From Rhodococcus sovatensis (lineage in GTDB: Bacteria; Actinomycetota; Actinomycetes; Mycobacteriales; Mycobacteriaceae), in NCBI RefSeq assembly GCF_037327425.1, contig NZ_CP147846.1, positions 2,356,001-2,420,000 on the forward strand: a stretch of 64,000 nucleotides of DNA, given 5' to 3'. Within the stretch, counting starts at the first letter, position 1. Each line of letters opens with the position of its first letter. The notes under the pieces are model-generated. The model searched no databases, was not told the origin of the DNA, and worked only from the letters and a program-made list of their open reading frames with translations. Shown here in pieces: positions 42,790 through 51,107 of the stretch. Position numbers and translations under genes: made by a program.

Positions 42790-45453
42790 CTACTCGTCGT
42801 CCGACGGAGCCTCGTCCGGATCACCGCCGCGGATCGACCACAGCAGCCCGTCCAGTTCGTCGGGCTTGATCAGCACCTCGCGCGCCTTGGAACCTTCGCT
42901 CGGCCCCACTACCCCTCGGTTCTCCATCAGATCCATCAGCCTGCCGGCTTTGGCGAAGCCGACGCGAAGCTTCCGCTGCAGCATCGACGTCGATCCGAAC
43001 TGACTCGAGACGACGAGTTCGACAGCTTGCAGAAGCACGTCGAGATCGTCGCCGATATCCGGATCGACGTCCTTCTTCTCCGACGCTTTGGCCGCAGTGA
43101 CCGTCTCGTTGTAGTCAGGTTCCGCCTGGTTCTTGGCGAAATCGACGACAGCCGAGATCTCCTCGTCGGTGATGAACGCACCCTGCAACCGGGTCGGCTT
43201 ACCCGCCCCCATGGGCAGGAACAACGCATCGCCCATACCGATCAGCTTCTCCGCGCCGCCCTGGTCGAGAATGACGCGCGAGTCGGTCAGGGAGGACGTC
43301 GCGAACGCCAGACGCGATGGCACGTTCGTCTTGATCAGACCGGTCACGACGTCTACCGATGGACGCTGCGTCGCGAGGACGAGGTGGATTCCCGCCGCTC
43401 GCGCTTTCTGGGTGATGCGGACGATCGCGTCCTCGACGTCGCGTGGGGCCGTCATCATCAGGTCGGCGAGCTCGTCGACGATTGCAAGGATGTACGGGTA
43501 TGGACGGTAGACGCGTTCACTTCCGAGTGGCGCGGTGATCTCGCCGGATCGGACCTTCTTGTTGAAGTCGTCGACGTGCCGGACCTTGTTGATCTGCATG
43601 TCCTGGTAGCGCTGTTCCATTTCCTCCACGAGCCACGCCAGCGCCGCCGCCGCCTTCTTCGGCTGCGTGATGATGGGTGTGATCAGGTGCGGAATGCCCT
43701 CGTAGGGCGTCAGCTCGACCATCTTGGGGTCGATCAGGATCATCCGCACTTCGTCCGGCGTCGCGCGTGCGAGCAACGAAACGAGCATGGAGTTCACGAA
43801 ACTGGACTTGCCGGAACCGGTGGAACCGGCAACCAGGAGGTGCGGCATCTTCGCGAGGTTGGCGCTGACGAAGTCGCCTTCGATGTCCTTGCCGAGGCCG
43901 ATGACGAGGGGGTGATGATCCTTCCTGGTCGACGGGGCAGTCAATACGTCGGCGAGGCGGACCATCTCGCGGTCGGAGTTGGGCACCTCGATACCGACCG
44001 CGGACTTGCCCGGAATCGGAGCGAGCAGACGGACGTTGTCCGTCGCGACGGCATACGCGATGTTGCGCGCAAGAGCGGTGATCTTCTCGACCTTGACGCC
44101 CGGCCCCAACTCGACCTCGTAGCGCGTCACGGTCGGCCCACGGGTGAACCCGGTGACTGCGGCATCGATCTTGAACTGGTCGAGGACTTCGGAAATAGCC
44201 TCGATCATCGCGTCGTTCGCTTGGCTGCGAGTCTTGGGCGGATCCCCGTCGATCAGCAGTGACAGCGAAGGCAACGTGTAGTCACCGTCGACCACCCGGT
44301 CGACGACGATCTTCTCTTCTTCTGCTGCGGCCTTGGGCTCAGCCGCCTTGACGATCGGCTTGGGCTTCGGGCGCGGCGGAGCGGGCGCCGGTGCCACGTC
44401 GGCAGGTGCGGGAGCAGCAGCGATGACCTCGGTGGGCTCTTCGACCGGCGAGCTCTTGCGCGCCCGGGGCTTCTTGACCGGGATGTACTCCTCGGTCGGG
44501 TAGTTGTCGTATGGATCCGCACCTGCGCCGTGTACGGGGTAGCCGTCAGCATCGAAAGTGTCGGCGTCGTAGTCGCCGTACGCGTCCTCGCCGAATTCCG
44601 AACCGTAGTCTTCCGGATCGTAGTCGCCGTATTCGTCGCCGCGGCTGTCGGTTCCGAACAACGCGCGGAGTCGGTCCGGAATGTCACGCACCGTCGTGCC
44701 GGTCAACAACAAGACGCCGAACAGACCGGCCATCAGAAGAAGAGGAACTGCCAACCAGACCGTCACGCCATCAGCGATCGGCCCGCCCGCGACATAGCCG
44801 ACGAAACCACCGCCGGTGGCACGCCCGTCTGCGTCCCCCGGGAAGCCTGCTGCCATGTGCCACAGACCGAGCACCGGCAACGCGACCAGGATCGACCCGA
44901 GGACGAGGCGAGGCCGGATCTCTGGATTGGGCTCCGACCGCATCAGAACGACTGCCAGCGCCACACCGAGAACGGGGACGAGGTATCCGGCGTCGCCGAC
45001 CACAGCACGCACCGCGATCTCGATCCATTCGCCGACTGGACCTCCGGCACTGAACCACACCGCTGCGGCGACGATGACGCTGACGGCGATGAGCCCGAGC
45101 GCAATCCCGTCGCGCCGGTGACCGTGCTCGATGTCCTTGGCCTTGCTCACGGTCCGTGTGGTCGCGCCGACACCCTTTGCCGCCATCGACCATGTGGACG
45201 ACACTCCGCGGCCGACCGCGGACATGACACTGCCGGTCTTCTTCTTCGCGGGCCGCCGAGCGGACCCCGCGCGGCTCGACGCCGGACGGGTCGATCCTGC
45301 CCGGCTCGATGCACCGCTGCGCGCAGGAGCCTTGCGGGGCGCAGTCGGCTTCTTCGGCGTGGTCACCGTGCGTGCGGTTCGCCCTCCGGAAGACTTACTC
45401 GATCCCCCCGAAGCACGCGAGGTCGAACTTCGGGTGCTGGTCTTTCCTGCCAT
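42790..45453 (-). CDS. ftsK: DNA translocase FtsK
   Basis: FtsK pumps chromosome ends across the septum and activates dif recombination. The 887-residue protein has a basic Ser/Arg/Lys-rich leader (1-75), four membrane helices (about 110-255), and an acidic/Tyr-rich linker followed by a Pro/Ala-rich one (about 265-390). The motor follows, with Walker A GSTGSGKSS and Walker B LAIVDELADLM, and then a C-terminal winged-helix gamma domain (VVSSQFGSTSMLQRKLRVGFAKAGRLMD) for KOPS recognition. The 249 bp between this gene and the CNNM-type gene contain only a weak TCCGAC/GTCGGA repeat (42634-42656). Confidence 0.97.
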   Translation of the reverse strand: MAGKTSTRSSTSRASGGSSKSSGGRTARTVTTPKKPTAPRKAPARSGASSRAGSTRPASSRAGSARRPAKKKTGSVMSAVGRGVSSTWSMAAKGVGATTRTVSKAKDIEHGHRRDGIALGLIAVSVIVAAAVWFSAGGPVGEWIEIAVRAVVGDAGYLVPVLGVALAVVLMRSEPNPEIRPRLVLGSILVALPVLGLWHMAAGFPGDADGRATGGGFVGYVAGGPIADGVTVWLAVPLLLMAGLFGVLLLTGTTVRDIPDRLRALFGTDSRGDEYGDYDPEDYGSEFGEDAYGDYDADTFDADGYPVHGAGADPYDNYPTEEYIPVKKPRARKSSPVEEPTEVIAAAPAPADVAPAPAPPRPKPKPIVKAAEPKAAAEEEKIVVDRVVDGDYTLPSLSLLIDGDPPKTRSQANDAMIEAISEVLDQFKIDAAVTGFTRGPTVTRYEVELGPGVKVEKITALARNIAYAVATDNVRLLAPIPGKSAVGIEVPNSDREMVRLADVLTAPSTRKDHHPLVIGLGKDIEGDFVSANLAKMPHLLVAGSTGSGKSSFVNSMLVSLLARATPDEVRMILIDPKMVELTPYEGIPHLITPIITQPKKAAAALAWLVEEMEQRYQDMQINKVRHVDDFNKKVRSGEITAPLGSERVYRPYPYILAIVDELADLMMTAPRDVEDAIVRITQKARAAGIHLVLATQRPSVDVVTGLIKTNVPSRLAFATSSLTDSRVILDQGGAEKLIGMGDALFLPMGAGKPTRLQGAFITDEEISAVVDFAKNQAEPDYNETVTAAKASEKKDVDPDIGDDLDVLLQAVELVVSSQFGSTSMLQRKLRVGFAKAGRLMDLMENRGVVGPSEGSKAREVLIKPDELDGLLWSIRGGDPDEAPSDDE

Positions 45454-45512
45454 TCCCTCAGGTTAGTCGCAATGGCACCTTCAAAACCATCCGCAACACG
45501 AGTAACAGGGCG

Positions 45513-46136
45513 TCAAAAGCTGCGGTCGAGGCTCTGAACAGCGTCGACGCCATCTGGATCGCCCGACGGATCCAGGTCGACGGCGCTTCGTCCGAATGCG
45601 TGCAAGAGAAGCTCCGACGGCTTCCCTGCCAGAACGACCTGCCTGACGCCCGCCTTCCGCACCGTTGTCGTCCGGCCGTCCGGGGTCTGCAACACCACCC
45701 CGACGGGCGATCCGCGGTAGGCACGCCGACCGATCATCCCGGCGATCGACCACAGTCGGTTCTCCATCTCGACCGAGAGCACCCGCGATGACCATTCCGG
45801 CCGAGCCCTGCGCAGGTCCTCGTGATGAACGAACATTTCGCCGACGTTGATCAACGGATCGAGGAGTTTGAAGGGCGACCAGATCGGCGGGCCGCCGGCA
45901 ATCGCTGCGACGAGTTCGTCGTACGGTGTGGTCGCGACCGCGTTCTGCACCTTCTCGGTGTATCCAGCCAGCAAGGGCAGCAGAATGCCCGGCGCTGCAT
46001 CCAACCGGCGTTCCCTGACTACAAGATGCGCAGCGAGGTCTTTGGCGGTCCAGTCTCCGCACAATGTCGGAGCGGTCTCCCCCACCGCGGTGAGGGTGAG
46101 TACCAGTTGTGCGCGTTCGTCCTGTGCAAGGGTCAC
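45513..46136 (-). CDS. TIGR03085-family / mycothiol-dependent maleylpyruvate isomerase-like protein
   Basis: The 207-residue protein begins TLAQDERAQLVLTLTAVGETAPTLCGDWTAKDLAAHLVVRERR. This is the N-terminal four-helix (DinB/MDMPI) pattern with a metal-binding His in AAHLV and further His in MFVHHEDLRRA. The open frame runs further upstream, but GTG 46136 fits the family N-terminus. The divergent TSUP gene starts 61 bp away. Substrate is unknown; relatives use mycothiol. Confidence 0.85.
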   Translation of the reverse strand: MTLAQDERAQLVLTLTAVGETAPTLCGDWTAKDLAAHLVVRERRLDAAPGILLPLLAGYTEKVQNAVATTPYDELVAAIAGGPPIWSPFKLLDPLINVGEMFVHHEDLRRARPEWSSRVLSVEMENRLWSIAGMIGRRAYRGSPVGVVLQTPDGRTTTVRKAGVRQVVLAGKPSELLLHAFGRSAVDLDPSGDPDGVDAVQSLDRSF

Positions 46137-46197
46137 ATCGATCCACGGTACGTGCCCCGCGCACGCGGCGCCTGCCGCCTTCCGTAATCTCGGATCG

Positions 46198-46977
46198 GTG
46201 CCGATCTCCGAAATTCTCGTCATTCTCGTTGCAGGCTTCGGTGCAGGCGCCATCAATGCCGTCGTCGGGTCGGGAACTCTCATCACGTTTCCGACTCTGG
46301 TCGCCTTCGGATATCCCCCAGTCATCGCGACGATGTCCAATGCCATCGGACTCGTCGCGGGCAGTGTGTCCGGAACCTGGGGCTACCGCAAGGAACTGCG
46401 CGGCCAATGGTCACGACTGAAGTGGCAGATGCCGGCGTCCTTCGTCGGCGCTCTCCTCGGCGCCTGGCTGCTTCGTCACCTCCCCGAGTCGGTCTTCTCG
46501 ATGGTGGTTCCGTTCCTGTTGATCGGCGCGCTCATACTCGTCGTCTTGCAGCCGCGAATCCAGGTCTGGGCCAAGCGACGTTCGGAAGCGGCGGGTGTTG
46601 CTGTCGACCACATCAGTCGAACAAAACTGACCTTGCTGACGATCGGAACGTTCGCAGTCGGTGTATACGGCGGTTATTTCACTGCAGCACAAGGAATCCT
46701 GCTGATCGGCGTCATGGGAGTGCTGCTTCCGGACTCGATGCAGCGTATGAATGCGGCCAAGAACCTGCTGTCGCTCATCGTGAACGTGGTTGCTGCAGCG
46801 ACCTTCACGATCGTCGCGTTCCACGACATCAGCTGGGCAGCTGCAGGATTGATCGCTGCCGGATCTTTGGTCGGCGGTTCGGTCGGCGCTCGTTACGGCA
46901 GAAGACTGTCGCCGTGGGCCCTACGGATCACCATCGTCGTCATCGGCCTGATCGGCCTGTGGCGACTACTGGCCTGA
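46198..46977 (+). CDS. TSUP-family membrane transporter (TauE/SafE)
   Basis: The 259-residue protein has about eight helices in two repeats. The first begins AGFGAGAINAVVGSGTLITFPTLVAFGYPPVIATMSN and the second GGYFTAAQGILLIGVMGVLLPDSMQRMNAAKN, both typical of TauE/SafE. These carriers export sulfite, sulfoacetate or other organic anions; the substrate here is unknown. GTG 46198 is the first start that avoids overlap with the divergent gene. Confidence 0.88.
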   Translation: MPISEILVILVAGFGAGAINAVVGSGTLITFPTLVAFGYPPVIATMSNAIGLVAGSVSGTWGYRKELRGQWSRLKWQMPASFVGALLGAWLLRHLPESVFSMVVPFLLIGALILVVLQPRIQVWAKRRSEAAGVAVDHISRTKLTLLTIGTFAVGVYGGYFTAAQGILLIGVMGVLLPDSMQRMNAAKNLLSLIVNVVAAATFTIVAFHDISWAAAGLIAAGSLVGGSVGARYGRRLSPWALRITIVVIGLIGLWRLLA

Positions 46978-47001
46978 CACGGGGTTCGCCGAATCAGGCC
47001 A
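46970..47001. terminator. Probable terminator between the TSUP gene and rnj
   Basis: An 8-bp inverted repeat TGGCCTGA/TCAGGCCA with a 16-nt loop starts in the last codons of the TSUP gene and lies between convergent genes. Confidence 0.45.
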
Positions 47002-47012
47002 GCAGGACACAC

Positions 47013-48839
47013 CTACTTGTGTCCGACCGCCATCACGGTCGGCACGATCATCGGCTTGCGCCGGTACTTGTCGGCAACCCAGCGGCCGACGACACGACGA
47101 ACTGCTTGCGCGATCCGATGGGTGTCGGTGACTCCGTCCGATGCCAATCGCTGCAGTTCTGCCTCGACCAACTGACCGGCTTCCTTGAGCGCCGCAGGAT
47201 CGTCGGAGAAACCGCGGCCGGAGACCTCAGGAGCCGCAACTGCCCGGCCGGTCGCGGAATCCACGGCAACGGTGATGGCGATGAAGCCGCCCTCGCCCAG
47301 GACCAAGCGGTCGGACAGCGTCGAGTCACCGACATCGCCGACGGAGAGCCCATCGACATAGACGTGCCCGACCGGTACCTGGCCGACGATGCGTGCCAGC
47401 CCGTCGACCATGTCGACGACGACGCCGTCCTCGGCCAGAACGACGCGGTCCTCGGCAACGCCCGTGGCCTTCGCCAGCGCGGCATTCGCTCGAAGATGAC
47501 GCCATTCGCCGTGCACCGGCATTGCGTTGGTGGGTCTCACCGCGTTGTACAAGTACAGGAGTTCACCTGCGGACGCGTGTCCGGAGACGTGCACCTTCGC
47601 GTTCTGCTGGGTGACGACGGTCGCACCTCGCTTGGCGAGTCCGTTGACGACAGCGAACACCGAGTTCTCGTTGCCGGGAATGAGCGACGACGCCAAAACC
47701 ACCAGATCGTTTGCCTTGATGTTGATCTGACGGTGTTCGCCGCGAGCCATCCGGGACAGGGCGGACAGCGGTTCGCCCTGCGAACCGGTGGAGATCAATA
47801 CCAGTCGGTCGTCCGGCAGCGTCGCCGCAGTATCGACATTGACCTCGAGACCCGCGGGCACACGGAGGTATCCCAGATCCTGCGCGATCTGCATGTTCCG
47901 GACCATGGATCGTCCAACGAACGCCACGCGCCGGTTGTATCTCTCCGCGACGTCGATGACCTGCTGGATGCGGTGAACATGGCTCGCGAAGGACGCGACG
48001 ATGACACGCTGCTTCGCCTTGCCGATGACGGTGTCGAGGACTCCACCGATCTCGCGCTCGGGCGTGACGAACCCGGGTACCTCGGCGTTCGTGGAGTCGA
48101 CGAGGAAGAGGTCGACGCCCTCGTCGCCAAGTCGCGAGAAGCCCGCGAGGTCGGTGAGGCGGCCGTCGAGCGGCAGTTGATCGAGCTTGATGTCACCGGT
48201 GTGCAGCGTGAGGCCTGCTTCGGTCCGGATCGCGATTGCGAGCGCGTCCGGAATCGAGTGGTTGACAGCGAAATACTCGCACTCGAACGGCCCATGAGTC
48301 GTCTTCTGGCCCTCGATGACCTCGACCAGGTTGGGCCGCAGGCGATGCTCGCGACACTTTGCCGCCACGAGTGCAAGGGTGAACTTCGAGCCGATGACCG
48401 GGAGGTCCGGCCGTAGACGCAACAGGAACGGGACAGCGCCGATGTGATCCTCGTGGCCGTGAGTGAGAACGACGGCCTCGACGTCTCCCATCCGGTTCTC
48501 GATGTGCCGAAAGTCGGGAAGGATCAAGTCGACGCCAGGTTGCTGGTCCTCGGGAAACAGCACGCCGCAGTCGACGATCAAGAGCTTGCCCTGGTGCTCG
48601 AAAACCGTCATGTTTCGGCCGATTTCGCCGATTCCGCCGAGAGCTACGATTCGCAGACCCTTGAAAGGGGCCTTCGGCGGAGTGCCGAGCCTGTCTGTCG
48701 GATCGAACTCTGTGCGGGTATCCGGGCGTTGCGTACGCGCGGAATTCTGTACGACGGGCTTCGAAGTCTGTGCGGGTTTGTCGGCCGGTGGGCCTGCACT
48801 TCGGGTAGCGCGGCCGCGTGATCGTGCTGGTCTACTCAT
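47013..48839 (-). CDS. rnj: Ribonuclease J
   Basis: RNase J is a 5'-3' exo- and endoribonuclease for mRNA decay and rRNA maturation. The 608-residue protein has a basic leader (1-58) typical of actinobacteria. The metallo-beta-lactamase metal site THGHEDHIG (His127, His129, Asp131, His132) and the beta-CASP domain with SGHASAGEL follow. ATG 48839 overlaps the dapA stop as ATGA, so the pair is translationally coupled, as Rv2752c-Rv2753c are neighbours in M. tuberculosis. Confidence 0.96.
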   Translation of the reverse strand: MSRPARSRGRATRSAGPPADKPAQTSKPVVQNSARTQRPDTRTEFDPTDRLGTPPKAPFKGLRIVALGGIGEIGRNMTVFEHQGKLLIVDCGVLFPEDQQPGVDLILPDFRHIENRMGDVEAVVLTHGHEDHIGAVPFLLRLRPDLPVIGSKFTLALVAAKCREHRLRPNLVEVIEGQKTTHGPFECEYFAVNHSIPDALAIAIRTEAGLTLHTGDIKLDQLPLDGRLTDLAGFSRLGDEGVDLFLVDSTNAEVPGFVTPEREIGGVLDTVIGKAKQRVIVASFASHVHRIQQVIDVAERYNRRVAFVGRSMVRNMQIAQDLGYLRVPAGLEVNVDTAATLPDDRLVLISTGSQGEPLSALSRMARGEHRQINIKANDLVVLASSLIPGNENSVFAVVNGLAKRGATVVTQQNAKVHVSGHASAGELLYLYNAVRPTNAMPVHGEWRHLRANAALAKATGVAEDRVVLAEDGVVVDMVDGLARIVGQVPVGHVYVDGLSVGDVGDSTLSDRLVLGEGGFIAITVAVDSATGRAVAAPEVSGRGFSDDPAALKEAGQLVEAELQRLASDGVTDTHRIAQAVRRVVGRWVADKYRRKPMIVPTVMAVGHK

Positions 48840-49744
48840 ACAAGGACTCCTGCTGCTCGCAGGTCGGCTGCGAGCAATTCGATTTGGTCGATGCTCGGTG
48901 GCACCTGGGGAAGTCTGGGTTCACCGACGTCGAATCCGATGAGGCGTAGCCCCGCCTTGGACGCACTGACGCCACCGAGGCGGGCTACCGACCTGGTGAC
49001 GGGGATGAGACTGACGTTGATCGCCTGAGCGCGCGCGATGTCGCCCGTCATGAACGCCGTGTGGAGTTCGCGCAGACGAGCAGGTACGAGGTGTCCGATG
49101 ACGCTGACGAAACCGGTGGCACCGACGGACAACCACGGCAGGTTCAGCGGATCGTCCCCGGAAAAGAACTGCAGTCCGGTCGTCGCGATGAGCTCGGCGC
49201 CCGCGTTCAAATCGCCCTTCGCGTCCTTGACCGCGAGGATGCGCGGGTGGTCGGCGAGCCTGCGCAGCGTCTCGGTCTCGATGGGGACGACCGATCTCGG
49301 CGGAATGTCGTAGAGCATGACAGGAAGGTCGGTCGCGTCGGCGACGGCGGTGAAATGCGCGTACAGACCGGCTTGCGGGGGTCGCGAGTAGTACGGCGTG
49401 ACCACGAGCAGTCCATGCGCGCCCGCGCGGGCAGCGTCACGAGCCAGTTCGACGCTATGGGCGGTGTCGTTGCTTCCGGCACCTGCGATTATTCGGGCTC
49501 GGTGTCCGACGGCCGCGATGACCGCGCGCATCAGTTCGAGCTTCTCGTTTTCGGTGGTGGTGGGAGACTCGCCGGTGGTCCCTGCAAGAACCAGCCCGTC
49601 ATGACCCTGCTCGACCAAGTGGTGAGCGAGCCGAACTCCCGCGTCGATGTCGAGCTTGCCATCGGCGGTGAACGGCGTCACCATCGCCGTGAGCACCGTG
49701 CCGAACGGCTGCTGACTTGGAGGAGCGACGTCACCGTATGTCAT
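48836..49744 (-). CDS. dapA: 4-hydroxy-tetrahydrodipicolinate synthase
   Basis: DapA condenses pyruvate with aspartate semialdehyde, the first committed lysine/DAP step. The 302-residue TIM-barrel protein has GTTGESPTT, PYYSRPPQAGLYAHF with the catalytic Tyr, and ILAVKDAKGD with the Schiff-base Lys. The frame is open further upstream, but ATG 49744 (MTYGDVAPP) gives normal length. thyX ends 43 bp upstream. Confidence 0.96.
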   Translation of the reverse strand: MTYGDVAPPSQQPFGTVLTAMVTPFTADGKLDIDAGVRLAHHLVEQGHDGLVLAGTTGESPTTTENEKLELMRAVIAAVGHRARIIAGAGSNDTAHSVELARDAARAGAHGLLVVTPYYSRPPQAGLYAHFTAVADATDLPVMLYDIPPRSVVPIETETLRRLADHPRILAVKDAKGDLNAGAELIATTGLQFFSGDDPLNLPWLSVGATGFVSVIGHLVPARLRELHTAFMTGDIARAQAINVSLIPVTRSVARLGGVSASKAGLRLIGFDVGEPRLPQVPPSIDQIELLAADLRAAGVLV

Positions 49745-49787
49745 GGTCAGAAAGGTTACCCGGTGCTGTGAGACCTCGGCCCCGCGG

Positions 49788-50540
49788 TCATACCTCGGTG
49801 ACGAATGGACTGTGCGCCACTTCCGAACCGTCGGACAGAGCGGAAATTTCGTAGTCGCCGAATACATCGGGCGCGACTACCGCCAACTGGCGCAGACACT
49901 CGACGGCCACGCGACGAATCTCGATGTCGGCGTGTTCGGACGCTCGCATCGACACGAAATGACGCCACGCGCGGTAGTTGCCGGTGACGACGACCTTGGT
50001 CTCGGTCGCGTTCGGCAGCACCGACCGCGCGGCCTGGCGGGCTTGCTTGCCCCGAAGGGCTGCGTTGGTGACACCGTCGAGTGTGTGCTCGAGAGCGTTG
50101 AGCAGCTCGATGTAGGCATCGCGGCTAGCGTCTGTGGCCTTGGCGAACAGCGCCTCCAGCTCCAGGTTTCCCTCGATCGCTGGAGGAACGATCACCTTGG
50201 CGTCGCGTTCGGGCACGAAACGCTGTGAGAGCTGCGAGTAGGAGAAGTGGCGGTGCCGGATCAGCTCATGGGTGCACGAACGCGAGATGCCGCTGATGTA
50301 GAAGCTGACCGACGCATGTTCGAGCACCGACAGGTGTCCGACGTCGAGAAGATGCCGAAGGTACGACGCATTCGTGGCCGTTCGTGGATTCGGCTTCGAC
50401 CAGCTTTGGTAGCAGGCTCGCCCGGCGAATTCGACGAGAGCTTGGCCACCGTCGGCATCCGTCTCCCAGGGAATGTCCTGTGGCGAGACGAAGTCGGTCT
50501 TGGCGACCAACTGCACCTTCAGTGACACCGTGTTCGACAC
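49788..50540 (-). CDS. thyX: Flavin-dependent thymidylate synthase ThyX
   Basis: ThyX makes dTMP using FAD, NADPH and methylene-tetrahydrofolate. The 250-residue protein has the ThyX motif RHR-x7-S (Arg95 to Ser105 in RHRHFSYSQLS). The GTG start is preceded by GGAGG. It lies upstream of dapA on the same strand, as in mycobacteria. No thyA is seen in the window. Confidence 0.97.
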   Translation of the reverse strand: MSNTVSLKVQLVAKTDFVSPQDIPWETDADGGQALVEFAGRACYQSWSKPNPRTATNASYLRHLLDVGHLSVLEHASVSFYISGISRSCTHELIRHRHFSYSQLSQRFVPERDAKVIVPPAIEGNLELEALFAKATDASRDAYIELLNALEHTLDGVTNAALRGKQARQAARSVLPNATETKVVVTGNYRAWRHFVSMRASEHADIEIRRVAVECLRQLAVVAPDVFGDYEISALSDGSEVAHSPFVTEV

Positions 50541-50608
50541 TCTTGTCCTCCGCTCGACCTGCTGAAATCTCCCCGCACTCTATGCGTGCGTCACTCCGAC
50601 GTCTTGCG

Positions 50609-50639
50609 TGACGCCATCAATGACGCCACACTGACGTCA
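50609..50639. promoter_or_regulatory. Phased TGACGYCA repeats, candidate autoregulatory operator
   Basis: TGACGCCA (50609-50616), TGACGCCA (50621-50628) and TGACGTCA (50632-50639) are spaced 12 and 11 bp apart, about one helix turn. The last ends on the A of the start codon of the HicB-like gene. Further inverted copies, TGCGTCA and GACGTC, lie at about 50586-50603. Confidence 0.55.
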
Positions 50640-51106
50640 TGGAACTCGACAAGTACACCTCCGCGCTGCGGGCAGACCTACTCGCTGCAGCCGCCCTGGG
50701 CGACGATCACACGAGAAAGACAGCAGACAGCCTCGGGGCTGCAGCGCAAGCGTCGGCGAGATTGATGTTGCTGCAGGCGCTCTCGGACTTCGCCGACGAG
50801 ATTTCGGAGCAGCTGGACGGACACACGGTTCATCTTCGGCTTGCCGGAACGGATGCTGTTGCCGACGTCACCGAGCACGCCGCCCAAACTGCGCCCGACG
50901 GCGACCAGCCGGGCGGAGCAGAGGACTACCCCACGATGGACGACGTCACCGGTGAGATGCGACGCGTCACACTCCGCATGGTCGAGCACGTCAAGGAGCG
51001 CGCCGAGGAGGCCGCGTCGATGAACGGTGTGTCGCTCAATTCGTGGCTCTCGCAGGCAGTTCAGGGAGCCCTTCGCGATCAGATGCGCAAGGAACGTCCC
51101 TATTGA
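50639..51106 (+). CDS. Orphan HicB-family antitoxin-like protein
   Basis: The 155-residue protein has an N-terminal helical part (about 1-80), an acidic Gly/Pro linker, and a C-terminal ribbon-helix-helix-like segment (RRVTLRMVEHVKERAEEAASMNGVSLNSWLSQAVQGAL, about 108-145). The latter is typical of HicB antitoxins. No HicA or other toxin is adjacent: the gene is flanked by divergent thyX and convergent zwf (1 bp gap). No ribosome site precedes the ATG, so the transcript may be leaderless. It may be a free-standing transcription factor derived from an antitoxin. Confidence 0.75.
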   Translation: MELDKYTSALRADLLAAAALGDDHTRKTADSLGAAAQASARLMLLQALSDFADEISEQLDGHTVHLRLAGTDAVADVTEHAAQTAPDGDQPGGAEDYPTMDDVTGEMRRVTLRMVEHVKERAEEAASMNGVSLNSWLSQAVQGALRDQMRKERPY

Positions 51107-51107
51107 G

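Noticed and set aside
46407..48416. Open frame of 669 codons across the TSUP gene and opposite rnj
   Set aside because: It spans two convergent real genes out of frame and shows no domain.
50639..51106. Complete HicAB toxin-antitoxin module
   Set aside because: Flanking genes are thyX and zwf, both clearly identified, and no small toxin frame fits in the gaps.
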